A stretch of DNA of 64,000 nucleotides, from contig JBJXHN010000007.1 in the NCBI GenBank assembly GCA_046233135.1, positions 248,001 through 312,000 of the forward strand. The letters run 5' to 3'. Shown in pieces: positions 25,330 through 35,041 of this stretch (position 1 is the stretch's first letter; every line of letters begins with the position of its first letter). Under the pieces are notes generated by a model. The model ran no database searches, was not told the DNA's origin, and saw only the letters and a list, made by a program, of their open reading frames with translations. The DNA comes from JBJXHN01 sp046233135 (lineage in GTDB: Bacteria; Pseudomonadota; Alphaproteobacteria; Rhodospirillales; Rhodospirillaceae). Made by a program: the position numbers and the translations under genes.

Positions 25330-27363
25330 ATGAGCACCGATGAGGCTTCCCCCTACCGCCCGAACATCCTTCTGATCACCTGCGACCAGTACCGCTTCCC
25401 GTGTTTCGGGTATGGCGACGACGCCGGGCTTGCGCAGCCGCTGAAGCAGATTCTGGGCTTCCAGGGCAGCAAGGCGGATGTGGACCCGGCGAACAACACC
25501 TACGCCGCTTTCTTCCCCGGCCTGCTGCGCCTGCGCGAGAATGCGATTGTCCTGCGCAACCACACCGTGGCGGCCACGGCCTGTATTCCCAGCCGGGCGG
25601 CCATCTACACCGGCCAGTACGGCACCCGCACCGGGGTCACCCAGACCGACGGTCTGTTCAAGAGCGGGGACTCCCGGAACTTCCCCTGGCTGGCGCCCGA
25701 CGGCATTCCCACCCTGGGCAGCTGGATGCGGGAAGCCGGCTATACCACCCACTATTTCGGCAAGTGGCACGTCAGCAACCCGCCGGAACATTCCCTTCAG
25801 CGCTACGGGTTCGACAACTGGGAAAGCTCCTATCCCGAACCCCACGGTGCCCTGCCCAACAACCTTGGCACCTATCGCGATGCCGGCTTTGCCGATGCGG
25901 CGGCAACCTTTCTGAAACGGCAGGGGCTGGCTCTGAACTATGACCGGGCACAGGCGGTGGCGGCACAGCGCGATCCCGACGCCAGCGGTCCCGATCCGTC
26001 GGCCAAGAGACCCTGGTTCGCGGTGGCCTCGTTCACCAACCCCCACGACATCGCCGCCTTCCCCGGAGTGATCGCCCAGGCTCTGCCGGCCCCGGACGGG
26101 AATGGCACGCAGTCGGTTTTCGGTCCGCTGACCGTTCCGAAACAGGGGGACGTGACGCCGCCCCCCGTGGCCGGCACCACGCAGCTGCCGCTCAACCCCC
26201 TGAATTTTCCCCAGGACTGTGGTGACAACCCGCCGACCGTGAACGAAGACCTGACGGCCGGTAAGCCCAGCTGCCAGTTCGACATGGCCTACAAGGTGGG
26301 CCTGGGTCTGGCGGCGAAAGGCGGAATGGGTGCCGCCCAACGCCTGCCCGGGAATCCCGACCGCGAGACATTCGTCAAGGCGGCCGTCGTGGCTTCCTTG
26401 CAGAACTGCCTTCCGTTCCAGCTCAGCGACGATCCGGACACCAACAGCAGGCTCTTCGTGCAGCTTTACGGTTGGCTGCATTCGGTGGTCGACACCCACA
26501 TCAACTCCGTCCTGCGGGCGCTGGATGACAGCGGGCAGGCCGACGACACCATCGTCATCTTCCTGGCCGATCACGGCGAGTACGGTGCCGCCCACGGCAT
26601 GATGGTCGAGAAATGGCATACGGCCTACAAGGAAGCCCTGCATGTGCCGGTGGTGCTGAGTTATGGCAAGAACGTGCTGCGAAACTGCACCGACGTGGTT
26701 GTCGGCGACGACGGGACCCCCCGCCAGGTGGATGCGGTGACCAGCCACATCGACATGCTGCCGACGATCCTGGGGCTTGCCGGCGTGGACGAAGAGCAGA
26801 GGCAGCAGATCGCCGCCGATCTGGCGCGGACGCGGCCGGTGCCCCCCCTGCCGGGCATCGATCTGACGCCGATCACCACCGCAACCTGGCCGGAGAACAC
26901 CGTATTCTATCCTGATGGCAGCGTCCGACAGGGCGTTCTGTTCATCACCGATGACGAGATCACCGAGCCCCTGCCGCCGGCCAACGACCCCCACAACATC
27001 CAGTCCGACCGGCAGTACGCCGTCTTCCTGGCCACCGTCGAAGCCGTGGTCCAGGGGGCGGTGGACGGCAAGGGGCCGGTTCCGGGGCTGGCTTCGGGTC
27101 CCGTGCGCCAGCCCAATCATATCCGCTGCGTGCGGACCGCCGCGTACAAGCTGTCCCGCTATTTCGATCCCTCGGGCACGGAACCCCAGGAATGGGAACT
27201 CTACGACCTTCAGAACGACAGGATCGAGGCCCATAACCTCGTTCAGTTGACCGGAGATACGCCGGTGCTACTGTCGGATTCCGGTCAGTACAGTCCGGTC
27301 ACCCAGGCAGAGGTCAACGATCTTGCCGCCCTGCTTGCCGATCTGGAGCAGCGGGAGCTGTAA
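25330..27363 (+). CDS. Cys-type sulfatase
   Basis: The 677-residue protein starts RPNILLITCDQYRFPCFGYG, where Asp supplies calcium binding, and has the sulfatase signature CIPSRAAIYTG at 85-95, whose Cys must be converted to formylglycine. Later motifs are YFGKWHVSN and IVIFLADHGEYGAAHGMM. It is longer than simple arylsulfatases, with inserts between residues 195 and 370. No signal peptide is seen, so it may act in the cytoplasm. Start at 25330 is set by AAAGGA; the upstream extension is unlikely. It is convergent with the epimerase/radical-SAM cluster, 48 bases apart, and could act on the same sulfated compound. A formylglycine-generating enzyme is not in the window. Confidence 0.85.
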   Translation: MSTDEASPYRPNILLITCDQYRFPCFGYGDDAGLAQPLKQILGFQGSKADVDPANNTYAAFFPGLLRLRENAIVLRNHTVAATACIPSRAAIYTGQYGTRTGVTQTDGLFKSGDSRNFPWLAPDGIPTLGSWMREAGYTTHYFGKWHVSNPPEHSLQRYGFDNWESSYPEPHGALPNNLGTYRDAGFADAAATFLKRQGLALNYDRAQAVAAQRDPDASGPDPSAKRPWFAVASFTNPHDIAAFPGVIAQALPAPDGNGTQSVFGPLTVPKQGDVTPPPVAGTTQLPLNPLNFPQDCGDNPPTVNEDLTAGKPSCQFDMAYKVGLGLAAKGGMGAAQRLPGNPDRETFVKAAVVASLQNCLPFQLSDDPDTNSRLFVQLYGWLHSVVDTHINSVLRALDDSGQADDTIVIFLADHGEYGAAHGMMVEKWHTAYKEALHVPVVLSYGKNVLRNCTDVVVGDDGTPRQVDAVTSHIDMLPTILGLAGVDEEQRQQIAADLARTRPVPPLPGIDLTPITTATWPENTVFYPDGSVRQGVLFITDDEITEPLPPANDPHNIQSDRQYAVFLATVEAVVQGAVDGKGPVPGLASGPVRQPNHIRCVRTAAYKLSRYFDPSGTEPQEWELYDLQNDRIEAHNLVQLTGDTPVLLSDSGQYSPVTQAEVNDLAALLADLEQREL

Positions 27364-27411
27364 GCCGCTTGCAAGGCTGCTTCGGGTGCCGATGGGGGCG
27401 GCGAGGGGCGG

Positions 27412-28467
27412 TTAGCCCTTCACCGCCTCGATCATTTCCGCAACGGTGCGGCGCAGGTCGAAGGCGCGCCGCCAGTCCGGATAGTGCTGTTCGAAGCGGC
27501 TGGTGTCGCTGATGTACCAGATATGGTCGCCGATCCGTGCCTCGTCGCTCAGGGTGACGGACATGGGCTCGCCGGTCAGTTCCTCGCACAGGCTGACGGC
27601 TTCCAGCACCGAGCAGTTGGCAAACCGACCGCCGCCCATGTTGTAGACCTCGCCGGGGCGGGGTGCCTGGATGAAGTGCCAGAAGGCGTCCACCAGGTCC
27701 GCGGCATGGATGTTGTCGCGGACCTGCTTGCCCTTGTAGCCGAAGATCGTATACGGGCTGCCGGTCACCGCACAGCGCACCAGATAGGCCAGGAAGCCGT
27801 GCAGCTGCGCCCCCTGATGGCCCGGGCCGGTCAGGCAGCCGCCACGGAAGCAGACCGTCTTCAGGCCGAAATAGCGGCCATACTCCTGCACCATCACGTC
27901 GGCGGCCACCTTGGAGGCGCCGAAAACGCTGTGCAGGCACTGGTCGATGGACATGGTCTCGTCGATGCCCCGTTCCGCCCAGGTGTGGGACGGATCCAGT
28001 TCCCAGCGCGTATCCTTTTCCACCAGGGGCAGGAAGTTCGGGCGGTCACCGTAGACCTTGTTGGTGCTGGTGAAGATGAAGGGCGCGTCCGGCGCGTGCA
28101 GTCGGGTGGCTTCCAGCAGGCCGGCGGTGGCGACGGCATTCACCGTCAGGTCGGTCAGCGGCTCCCGCGCCGCCCAGTCGTGGGACGGCTGGGCGGCGGT
28201 GTGCACGACGCAGGTTATGTCCTTGCCGTAGCGGGCGAACAGGGCCTGCATGCCGTCGGTATCACGGATGTCCATATCCACGTGGGTATAGCCGGGCAGC
28301 GAGCGCTCCAGGGTTTCGCGCACGGGGCGGGTGCTGGCGCTGTCGCCGAAGAAGTAGCGGCGCATGTCGTTGTCGATGCCGATGATCTCCAGTCCCTCGC
28401 GCTGAAGGCGACGGCAGGTCTCGGCGCCGATCAAGCCGGCCGATCCGGTGACGATGGCGATGCCCAT
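27412..28467 (-). CDS. NAD-dependent nucleotide-sugar epimerase (CDP-paratose/tyvelose epimerase-like)
   Basis: The 351-residue extended short-chain dehydrogenase has the NAD motif GSAGLIG near its N-terminus, DMDIRDTDGMQALF, VVHTAAQPSHDWAA, FTSTNKVYGDRPN and FRGGCLTGPGHQG, a pattern like CDP-paratose 2-epimerases. At the usual YxxxK active site it reads FGASK, with Phe for Tyr; I believe some relatives share this, but that should be checked. It is the last gene of the minus-strand radical-SAM/glycosyltransferase cluster and probably makes or remodels the nucleotide sugar used there. Confidence 0.82.
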   Translation of the reverse strand: MGIAIVTGSAGLIGAETCRRLQREGLEIIGIDNDMRRYFFGDSASTRPVRETLERSLPGYTHVDMDIRDTDGMQALFARYGKDITCVVHTAAQPSHDWAAREPLTDLTVNAVATAGLLEATRLHAPDAPFIFTSTNKVYGDRPNFLPLVEKDTRWELDPSHTWAERGIDETMSIDQCLHSVFGASKVAADVMVQEYGRYFGLKTVCFRGGCLTGPGHQGAQLHGFLAYLVRCAVTGSPYTIFGYKGKQVRDNIHAADLVDAFWHFIQAPRPGEVYNMGGGRFANCSVLEAVSLCEELTGEPMSVTLSDEARIGDHIWYISDTSRFEQHYPDWRRAFDLRRTVAEMIEAVKG

Positions 28468-28592
28468 GGTGATTTCCCCCCTCTCTTCCCCGTCTGTGGA
28501 TGGACCCTCTGCCGCTTTTTTCGGCGTATATCCGTTGTCCGGTCAATTCCCACCGGTCGCAGAACTTTCGAAGCTGGGGCGGAGGATGATAC

Positions 28593-29666
28593 TCAGTTGG
28601 TGTTGGCGCCGAAGACGGGCGCGAGCATGGTCTTGTTCTCGGTGATCCAGGCGACGATCTCGGCGACGATATCCCGGGGCCGGCGGGTCGGCGCCCAGCC
28701 GAAGGCCGCGCGGGTCGCGGCGCTGTCGGTGACGAACCACGGGATGTCCGCCGGCGTGGTTTCCGGGGTCGCGCCGATGGGCGGAGACGCACCCGTTTCG
28801 GCGGCGCACAGGGCGGTCAGTTCGCGCAAGGACGCGCTGCCGTCGATGCCGCCCCCTACCGGATAGAGGCCGAAGAACCCCGGGTTCAGCGAGGAAAGCT
28901 GGCGGCTGATCAGGCCGTACAGGTCGGCGGTGTGGAGCATGTCGCGCACCTGCAGGCCCAGGCCGCCATAGCCGATGTAGCGCAAATTCAGGCCATAGAC
29001 ATGGGCGGCGGCCCACAGGGCGACGACCCCCTGATCCACCTTGCCCATCTGCCAGGGGCCGGTCAGGATGCCGCAGCGGTTGATGATCACCGGCATGTCA
29101 TAGGCGCCGGCGTATTCCTCGGCCATCACTTCGGCCGACAGCTTGGTGCCGCCGTACAGGGATCGTTTGCCCTGCATGGGAAAGTCCAGCGCAATCCCCT
29201 CGGCCGTCAGCCCGGGCAGGTCCTGTCGTTCTTCCAGTTCCAGCCGGGTTTCCCCGTCGCGCAGGCGGATGGCGCGCAGGGCGTCCAGGGGATAGACGCG
29301 ACTGGTGGACAGCAGGATCAGTGCGCCCTTGTGCCGGCGGGCCGCTTCCAGGCTGTTCAGGGTCCCCACCAGATTGGTGTTGATCAGATAGCGGGGATCG
29401 CCCCCGTAGCCGGCATGGACCGACGGTTCGGCGGCGCAGTCCACCAGCAGATCGAACGGACCGGCGGCATCCAGATCTTCGGGATTGCGTACGTCCCCAT
29501 GGCGGAAGGTCACGCCGGCGGCCATCAGACGGGGGACGGAAAGGGCACTGCCGTGGCGGCAGAGATTATCCAGGGCGGTGACACGGGCCTTGGGCATGTC
29601 CGCCTTGAAGGAAAGTGCCAGCTGGGCACCGACCAGACCGGCCCCCCCGGTAACTAGGATGCGCAT
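28593..29666 (-). CDS. NAD-dependent epimerase/dehydratase family protein
   Basis: The 357-residue extended SDR begins MRILVTGGAGLVGAQLALSF with a perfect GxxGxxG and has LVDCAAEPSVHAGYGG, LLSTSRVYP, the active-site YGGTK, and INRCGILTGPWQMGK. It is related to, but clearly different from, the epimerase at 27412, and keeps the catalytic Tyr. Its ATG overlaps the last 13 bases of the radical-SAM/glycosyltransferase copy 1 gene, implying translational coupling. It probably converts the sugar nucleotide donor for the fusion enzymes; the product is unknown. Confidence 0.82.
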   Translation of the reverse strand: MRILVTGGAGLVGAQLALSFKADMPKARVTALDNLCRHGSALSVPRLMAAGVTFRHGDVRNPEDLDAAGPFDLLVDCAAEPSVHAGYGGDPRYLINTNLVGTLNSLEAARRHKGALILLSTSRVYPLDALRAIRLRDGETRLELEERQDLPGLTAEGIALDFPMQGKRSLYGGTKLSAEVMAEEYAGAYDMPVIINRCGILTGPWQMGKVDQGVVALWAAAHVYGLNLRYIGYGGLGLQVRDMLHTADLYGLISRQLSSLNPGFFGLYPVGGGIDGSASLRELTALCAAETGASPPIGATPETTPADIPWFVTDSAATRAAFGWAPTRRPRDIVAEIVAWITENKTMLAPVFGANTN

Positions 29667-32170
29667 GCGGTTTCGGACTCCGGTGTGGTGGACTGATCGC
29701 CGTACAGCAAGGCATCCACCAGGGCTCCCGGTCCCTGTTCGCTCATCCACCGGATGGCGGCCCGTTTCGATCGATCGGTTACGTCGCCATAGGATTGGAG
29801 AGCCGTATGGCAGGCCCCCCAGATGGAATCGGCGGTCCATTCCGAGAAGCAGGTCCCGGGCATGCCGTAGCGTTCCATCAGATCGGCCAGCGAGGTTTCG
29901 CCGGGGACCACAACGGGCAGGCCGCTGCTGATGGCTTCGGCGAGGACGGCGGAATAGGCGTCGCGGTAGCGTTCAGGTTGGTAGGGCAGAACCAAGAGAT
30001 CCAGGCGGTCCAGCAGGTCCCACCACATCTGTTCGTCCGCCGGAGCAAGCAGCAGGGCCACTTTGGGGTCGGCCGCAACCAAGTCGGTCAGGTCTTCCAT
30101 GCCGTCGGGTTTGGAATAGATCGCACCGGAATGGACCAGGACACAAAGGTTCTCTCCACTGGCGCGGAAGCGTCGGGCGAGGTCGGGGATGAAGTGGAAG
30201 CCCTTGTGGAAGCCCTGGTGGCCGGCGAAGCCGATCACGACGTCCCGCCGGCTGATATCGGGGTCGCGGAAGCGGGGCATGCCGCCGGGGGGCCGCTGAG
30301 GATAGGCGAAGGTGCCCACCGGCAGATCCAGCAGCGTCGCGTAGAGATCCGAACAGCGCTGCTGGAACGTATACAGCCGCACCCGCTCCCGGTACGGCGG
30401 CGGCAGGAGCCGGAAAGCGCGCTGATAAAGGGGCGCGCTCAGGTCCAGGTGCTTGTAAGGTGTTTGGAAGTTATACTCGATCCCCAGATCCTGCCCGAAC
30501 TCCATCGCGAGCTGAGGCATGGTTTCAGGCGTGAATTTGCGCACGAACCATTGCAGAATTGGCAGAATAGCGTACGGAGAGACGCTGTTCACATAGACCA
30601 GATCATCGGCCTTCAGGAGCGGCAGGCGCTCCAGATCGCGGGTCAGGGTTTCAGCGACCCGGTCAGCCACAAGCAGGTCCTGGGCCAGACCGGTCAGGTC
30701 TCCCGACAGGTTCGCGCGGTGGAAGAACCGTCGGACCCCCAGTTCGGAAACCAGATCGTACAGGGCATCGTGAGTGCCGAACACCTGCACGGGGATTTCC
30801 CGCCGCTTCAGCTCGCCCGTGATATGGCGGCATGCATTGGCATAATGGCCCACATTGTTCATCAGCTCCATGTCCAGATAGTAGACGGTTCCGCTGAACG
30901 GAGGGGCGCAGGCCTGCCCCGTGCCTTCGGCAGGCGCAGGGCTTCCGGCTTCTGCCTCGCCGGTTTCCTGTAAGGAATCCAGCGGCAAGGTCTGGATCCA
31001 TCGTTTGGTTTTGCGGATCTGTTCTGCCGTTTCGCCGGGAAAGCCGTGGGTGTGAATGCCATGCACCGACAGCCCCAGGTCTTTGAGGGCGAATACCGTT
31101 GCCCTGGCCTTCGCCAGGCGTTCCGGGGCGTTGATCATGGCCCCGTGACCGCATTCGAAGCCGAGTTTCACCCCGAAGCAACCGGACTCCCGCATCGCCC
31201 GCCAGGTGTCGCGGTCCAAGGCATCGGGGCGGCACATGGCCGACCAGGGCAAACCGATGCGGGCCATGACCTGGCTGATGGCCAGCACGTGGCGATCGTC
31301 CCCGGAGAAGGTGTCGTCGTCGAAATAAACGGTACGATAGCCGAAGCGGCCGACCGCATCCCGAATCAAACCTTCGATGTGGTCGGCCGAATACTGACGG
31401 CCTGCGCGCGCGGTCGTCGCCTCTGCACCGTCTTCGCCTATGGCAGCGTGCAAGGCGTGATGGGTTTTGCCGTATGACGCCGGGCGACTGCTCAGCAGTT
31501 GCAACTGGGGGGCCTCCTGGCCGGTGGGGCAGGGGTCCCAGTACCGGAAGGCGTTTTTGAAATCCAGCCAGGGATAGGGAGAGGCATTCATCTCTTCGAC
31601 CGTCAGCAGGTCGCTTTCGATAATGCCGTCCGCCCCGTTCAACACCGTCATCACCCCCTTTTCATATTCACCCCGGATGCAGGCGTGAACAGGGTGGTGC
31701 TCCAGGATTTCCGCAGCCTTGGCGGTGACGGAGCCGGTCAGGATGATTTTGCTGCCGGGGTGGCGTTCCTTGATCCGCCGGATCAGGCCGGCGTCGTGGG
31801 GCCAGCAAGGGGCCGCAGATTCAATGACGATATATTCGGCCGGGTGGCCTTCAAGCCAGGCGAAATAGCTGTCTTCGCTTTCGCCCATGGCGATGCTGTC
31901 ACGGAAAGCCGCGCCTTTGCCGCCCAGTTTGTCCTGGACCCAGCTGGCCGCTCCGCCAAGGAAGAAGGGATACGGCATATGTCGGCCGAACAGGACCGCA
32001 TCGGGGGGGCCGTCCACTTCGGCCGTATGGGGCCAGCGTGCGCCGGCGCGCATACCGCCTGTCCATACGGTTTCCCGCTCGCCGTCCGGATGAACGACTC
32101 CCTGACTGCCTTCCCACCAGGGCGGGTTGGAAAACAGAACGGTGCTGGATCTGGTGCGGGAACGGATCAT
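29654..32170 (-). CDS. Radical-SAM-like/glycosyltransferase fusion, copy 1 (Fe-S cysteines lost)
   Basis: An 838-residue paralogue of the two upstream genes. Residues 1-190 are the same Rossmann-like, B12-binding-type N-domain (STVLFSNPPWW, HMPYPFFLGGAASW, AEYIVIESAAPCW). It aligns without gaps to copies 2 and 3 up to residue 260, but at 231-238, where they have CxxxCxxC, it reads ASYGKTHH, so no 4Fe-4S cluster can form there. It also lacks most of the insert after LDSLQETG. The C-terminal half is a GT4-like glycosyltransferase (VVIGFAGHQGFHKGFHFIPD, LLVLPYQPERYRDAYSAVLA, EAISSGLPVVVPGETSLADL). Likely a glycosyltransferase with a dead or re-purposed radical-SAM half. Start chosen at the shared MIRSR position. 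Confidence 0.8.
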   Translation of the reverse strand: MIRSRTRSSTVLFSNPPWWEGSQGVVHPDGERETVWTGGMRAGARWPHTAEVDGPPDAVLFGRHMPYPFFLGGAASWVQDKLGGKGAAFRDSIAMGESEDSYFAWLEGHPAEYIVIESAAPCWPHDAGLIRRIKERHPGSKIILTGSVTAKAAEILEHHPVHACIRGEYEKGVMTVLNGADGIIESDLLTVEEMNASPYPWLDFKNAFRYWDPCPTGQEAPQLQLLSSRPASYGKTHHALHAAIGEDGAEATTARAGRQYSADHIEGLIRDAVGRFGYRTVYFDDDTFSGDDRHVLAISQVMARIGLPWSAMCRPDALDRDTWRAMRESGCFGVKLGFECGHGAMINAPERLAKARATVFALKDLGLSVHGIHTHGFPGETAEQIRKTKRWIQTLPLDSLQETGEAEAGSPAPAEGTGQACAPPFSGTVYYLDMELMNNVGHYANACRHITGELKRREIPVQVFGTHDALYDLVSELGVRRFFHRANLSGDLTGLAQDLLVADRVAETLTRDLERLPLLKADDLVYVNSVSPYAILPILQWFVRKFTPETMPQLAMEFGQDLGIEYNFQTPYKHLDLSAPLYQRAFRLLPPPYRERVRLYTFQQRCSDLYATLLDLPVGTFAYPQRPPGGMPRFRDPDISRRDVVIGFAGHQGFHKGFHFIPDLARRFRASGENLCVLVHSGAIYSKPDGMEDLTDLVAADPKVALLLAPADEQMWWDLLDRLDLLVLPYQPERYRDAYSAVLAEAISSGLPVVVPGETSLADLMERYGMPGTCFSEWTADSIWGACHTALQSYGDVTDRSKRAAIRWMSEQGPGALVDALLYGDQSTTPESETACAS

Positions 32171-32237
32171 GGCCTCGGCTTGCGTCGCATCGCTTCTCGA
32201 TGGGGTCGGACAGGCGGGGTTCGATATTCTATCAAAC
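32171..32237 (-). repeat. Conserved leader duplicated upstream of fusion genes, copy 1
   Basis: About 66 bases directly upstream of copy 1 match the same region upstream of copy 3 (37694-37758) and, for about 38 bases, copy 2. On the minus strand it includes GATAGAAT with TCGAACC following, then GATGCGA. The duplicated unit therefore included 5' sequence, possibly a promoter or leader. Confidence 0.5.
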
Positions 32238-32280
32238 CACGGGTTCACCATAGGCGATTGGATGTGGCCAGGAAAGCGGC

Positions 32281-34932
32281 CTATGACGCCTCTTCCATTT
32301 TGGGCACGGGAGTGGTGTCTTCCACCGTGTCGGTGGGCCACCCGCCATACAGCAAGGTATCCACCAGGGCGGCCGGCCCCTGATCCACCATCCATCTGAT
32401 GGCCGCCTGTTTGGCCCGGCCTGCCAGGCTTCCATAGGACATCAGGGCTGATTCGCAGGCTGCCATGACGGACTCTGTCGTCCACTCTTCGAAGGTGACA
32501 CCAGGCATGCCGTAGCGTTTCATAACGTCGGAAAGCGAAGTGTCGGCAGGCGCAACCACGGGCAGACCGCTGCTGATCGCTTCGGTGATGACGGCGGAAT
32601 AGGATTCCCGATACCGTGCCGGTTGATAGGGCAGGACCAGCAAGTCGATATGGCTTAGCAGGTTCCACCAGATCTTGGCGTCAGCCGGACCGACGAGCAG
32701 GGTGATCATGGGGTCGGCGTCCGCCATCTGCTGCAGGGCCTGTACCGTGGCCGCTTCACCCCCGGGGGTGGCAGAGTGAGCCAGCACGGTGATATTCGAA
32801 CCCAGGCCGCGCAAGCGGGCGGCCAGTTCGGGGACCAAATGGAAGCCCTTGTAGGGCGCCTGCTGTCCGGCGAAGCCGATCACCACTTCCCGGTTGCTGA
32901 TGTCGGGATTCCGGAACTGAGGAATACCCCCCGGCGGGACCTGGGGGAAGGGGAAGACACCGACCGGCCGGTCCAGCACGCGCGAATAAAGGTCGGAGCA
33001 CCTTTGCTCGAAGGTGTACAGCCGAACCCGGTCCCAATACGGCGGCGGCAAGGAGTCCACCGCGCGCTGGTACAGGGCGGCGGTCATGTCCTGGGAGCCG
33101 TCGGACCGTTTGAAGTCCAGTCCGATCTCGGTGCCGAATTCTATCACCACCTGGGGCATGATCTCTGGAGTGAACTTGCGCACGAACCACTGCAACATGG
33201 CGTGGATACGCCAGGGCGAGACGCTGTTCACATAGACCAGATCCTCCGGCTTCAGGGCCGGCAGCCGGTTCAGGTCCTGGATCGTTGCCTGCCCGATCAG
33301 GTCGGCTTTCGTCATGTCTTTGGACAGGGAGCTGATCTTCTTTCCCTTGGGAAGTGTCCGGAAGAAACTGCGCGCCCCCAATTCCTCCATCAGCGACGGT
33401 ATCACGTTTGCCGAGGCGTAGACTTCGACGGGGATGCCCCGCTTCCTCAGCTCCGTGGTGAAATGGCGGCAGGCATTGGCGAAGTGGCCGATATTGGTCG
33501 TCAGCTCCACATCCAGATAATGGACAGTACCGCTGAAGGGCGTGCCGCGCCTCTGCTGCATACCGCCGGCCATGGCGGCCTGTACCTCGCGCATTTTCTT
33601 GGTACCGTCGCTGCCCACCTGATAGGCGGCGTCCTTGCTGGCGCCCGCATATTTCTTCAGCGGCTTGTCGGTCAAGGTGGCGAGCGGCGTGCCCTCGATT
33701 TCAGCCGTGCCGGATTCCTGGAGAGTATCCAGCGGCAGGGTTTGAATGAAGCGCTTGGTGTCGTGCATCTGCTCCATGGTCTCGCCGGGCAGGCCATAGG
33801 TGAAGGTGCCGTGCACCGACATTCCCAGGTCCTTCAGGGCAAAGACCACCTCGCGGGCCTTTTGCAGGTCCAGGCGTTTGTTGACGATGGTGTCGACAAC
33901 GGTCTGGTTGCCGCTTTCGAAGCCCAGCTTGACGCCGAAGCAGCCGGACTCCCGCATCACCCGCCATGTGTCGCGGCTGATGGTATCGGCGCGGCACATG
34001 GCCGACCAGGGCAGGCCGATGCGGGCCATGGCCTGACAGATGGCCAGCACGTGGCGGTCGCCCAGGTTGAAGGTGTCGTCGTCGAAATAGATGGTGCGAT
34101 AGCCGAACCGGTCCACCGCCTCGCGAATAAAGCCCTCGATGTAATCCGCACTATACTGACGCACGGTGCGTTTGGCGGTGCCATCGGGGTCATTGCCGGT
34201 CATCGTCGCCGGCCAGACGCAAAAGATGCACTTGTAGGGACATCCCCTGCTGGTCAGCAGTTGCAGCTGGGGGGCTTCCTGGCCGGGCGGGCAGGCGTCC
34301 CAATAGGCGTGGGCGATGGTTTCATCCAGCCAGGGATAGGGCGAGGCATTCATCTCGTCGACCGTCAGCAGGTCGTAATCGACGATGCCAGCCGCGCCGT
34401 TCAGCACGCTCATCACACCCTTTTCATACTCGCCCTTGATGCAGGCATGAATGGGGTGCCGTTCCAGGATTTCGGAGGCCTTGGCGGTGATCGGGCCGGT
34501 CAGGATGATCTTGCTGTCGGGGTGGCGGTCCTTGATACGGCCGATCAACTCGGCATCGTGTGCCCAGCTGGGGGTGGCGGATTCGATGACGATATATTCG
34601 GCCGGGTTCTCGTCCAGCCAGCGGAAATAGCTGTCGTAGCCTTCGCCCATGGCAATGCTGTCGCGAAAGGCCACGCCTTTGCCGTCCAGCTTGCCCCTGG
34701 CCCAGCTGGCCGCCCCGCCCAGGAAGAAGGGGTAGGGCATATAGCGCCCGAAGGAGATCGCATCCGGGGCACCGATCACCTCGTCGGTATGGGGCCAGCG
34801 GGAGCCGGCGCGCACACCGCCCGTCCACGCGGCCACCCGCCTGCCATCGGGAAGGGTGATCTCCCGGTTGCCGTCCCACCAGGGCGGGTTGGAGAACAGG
34901 ATGGTGCTGGCACTGGAGTGGGAACGGATCAT
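32281..34932 (-). CDS. Radical-SAM/glycosyltransferase fusion, copy 2
   Basis: An 883-residue fusion protein. Residues 1-200 form a Rossmann-like domain of the kind preceding B12-dependent radical-SAM enzymes, though the DxHxxG cobalamin motif is not evident. Residues 220-420 are the radical-SAM barrel with Cys231, Cys235 and Cys238 (GCPYKCIFCVW), then YFDDDTFNLGDRHVL, GCFGVKLGFESGN and GTFTYGLPGE. A linker with KYAGASKDAAYQVGSDGTKK follows. From about residue 465 it is a GT4-like glycosyltransferase (TVHYLDVELTTNIGHFANAC, VVIGFAGQQAPYKGFHLVPE, EAISSGLPVVAPADTSLSDV). It probably modifies a sugar-bearing substrate by radical chemistry and adds a sugar. Separated by 109-110 bases from both neighbouring copies. 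Confidence 0.85.
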   Translation of the reverse strand: MIRSHSSASTILFSNPPWWDGNREITLPDGRRVAAWTGGVRAGSRWPHTDEVIGAPDAISFGRYMPYPFFLGGAASWARGKLDGKGVAFRDSIAMGEGYDSYFRWLDENPAEYIVIESATPSWAHDAELIGRIKDRHPDSKIILTGPITAKASEILERHPIHACIKGEYEKGVMSVLNGAAGIVDYDLLTVDEMNASPYPWLDETIAHAYWDACPPGQEAPQLQLLTSRGCPYKCIFCVWPATMTGNDPDGTAKRTVRQYSADYIEGFIREAVDRFGYRTIYFDDDTFNLGDRHVLAICQAMARIGLPWSAMCRADTISRDTWRVMRESGCFGVKLGFESGNQTVVDTIVNKRLDLQKAREVVFALKDLGMSVHGTFTYGLPGETMEQMHDTKRFIQTLPLDTLQESGTAEIEGTPLATLTDKPLKKYAGASKDAAYQVGSDGTKKMREVQAAMAGGMQQRRGTPFSGTVHYLDVELTTNIGHFANACRHFTTELRKRGIPVEVYASANVIPSLMEELGARSFFRTLPKGKKISSLSKDMTKADLIGQATIQDLNRLPALKPEDLVYVNSVSPWRIHAMLQWFVRKFTPEIMPQVVIEFGTEIGLDFKRSDGSQDMTAALYQRAVDSLPPPYWDRVRLYTFEQRCSDLYSRVLDRPVGVFPFPQVPPGGIPQFRNPDISNREVVIGFAGQQAPYKGFHLVPELAARLRGLGSNITVLAHSATPGGEAATVQALQQMADADPMITLLVGPADAKIWWNLLSHIDLLVLPYQPARYRESYSAVITEAISSGLPVVAPADTSLSDVMKRYGMPGVTFEEWTTESVMAACESALMSYGSLAGRAKQAAIRWMVDQGPAALVDTLLYGGWPTDTVEDTTPVPKMEEAS

Positions 34933-35041
34933 GGCCTCGGCTCGCGTCGCATCGGTTTCCGATGGTTTCGGTAAGGGCGGGGGTGAGGTTCTGCCTTCCC
35001 CGCCCTTACCGTAGACCAAGGGGGCCATTCGGAGAAGTGGT

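Noticed and set aside
24949..27234. 761-codon minus-strand frame
   Set aside because: Antisense to the sulfatase, which carries the CxPSR signature on the plus strand.
31440..31500. Compensating frameshifts as an explanation of the lost CxxxCxxC in fusion copy 1
   Set aside because: The other two minus-strand frames over this stretch do not restore the motif and the alignment length is unchanged, so substitution is more likely than a sequencing slip.
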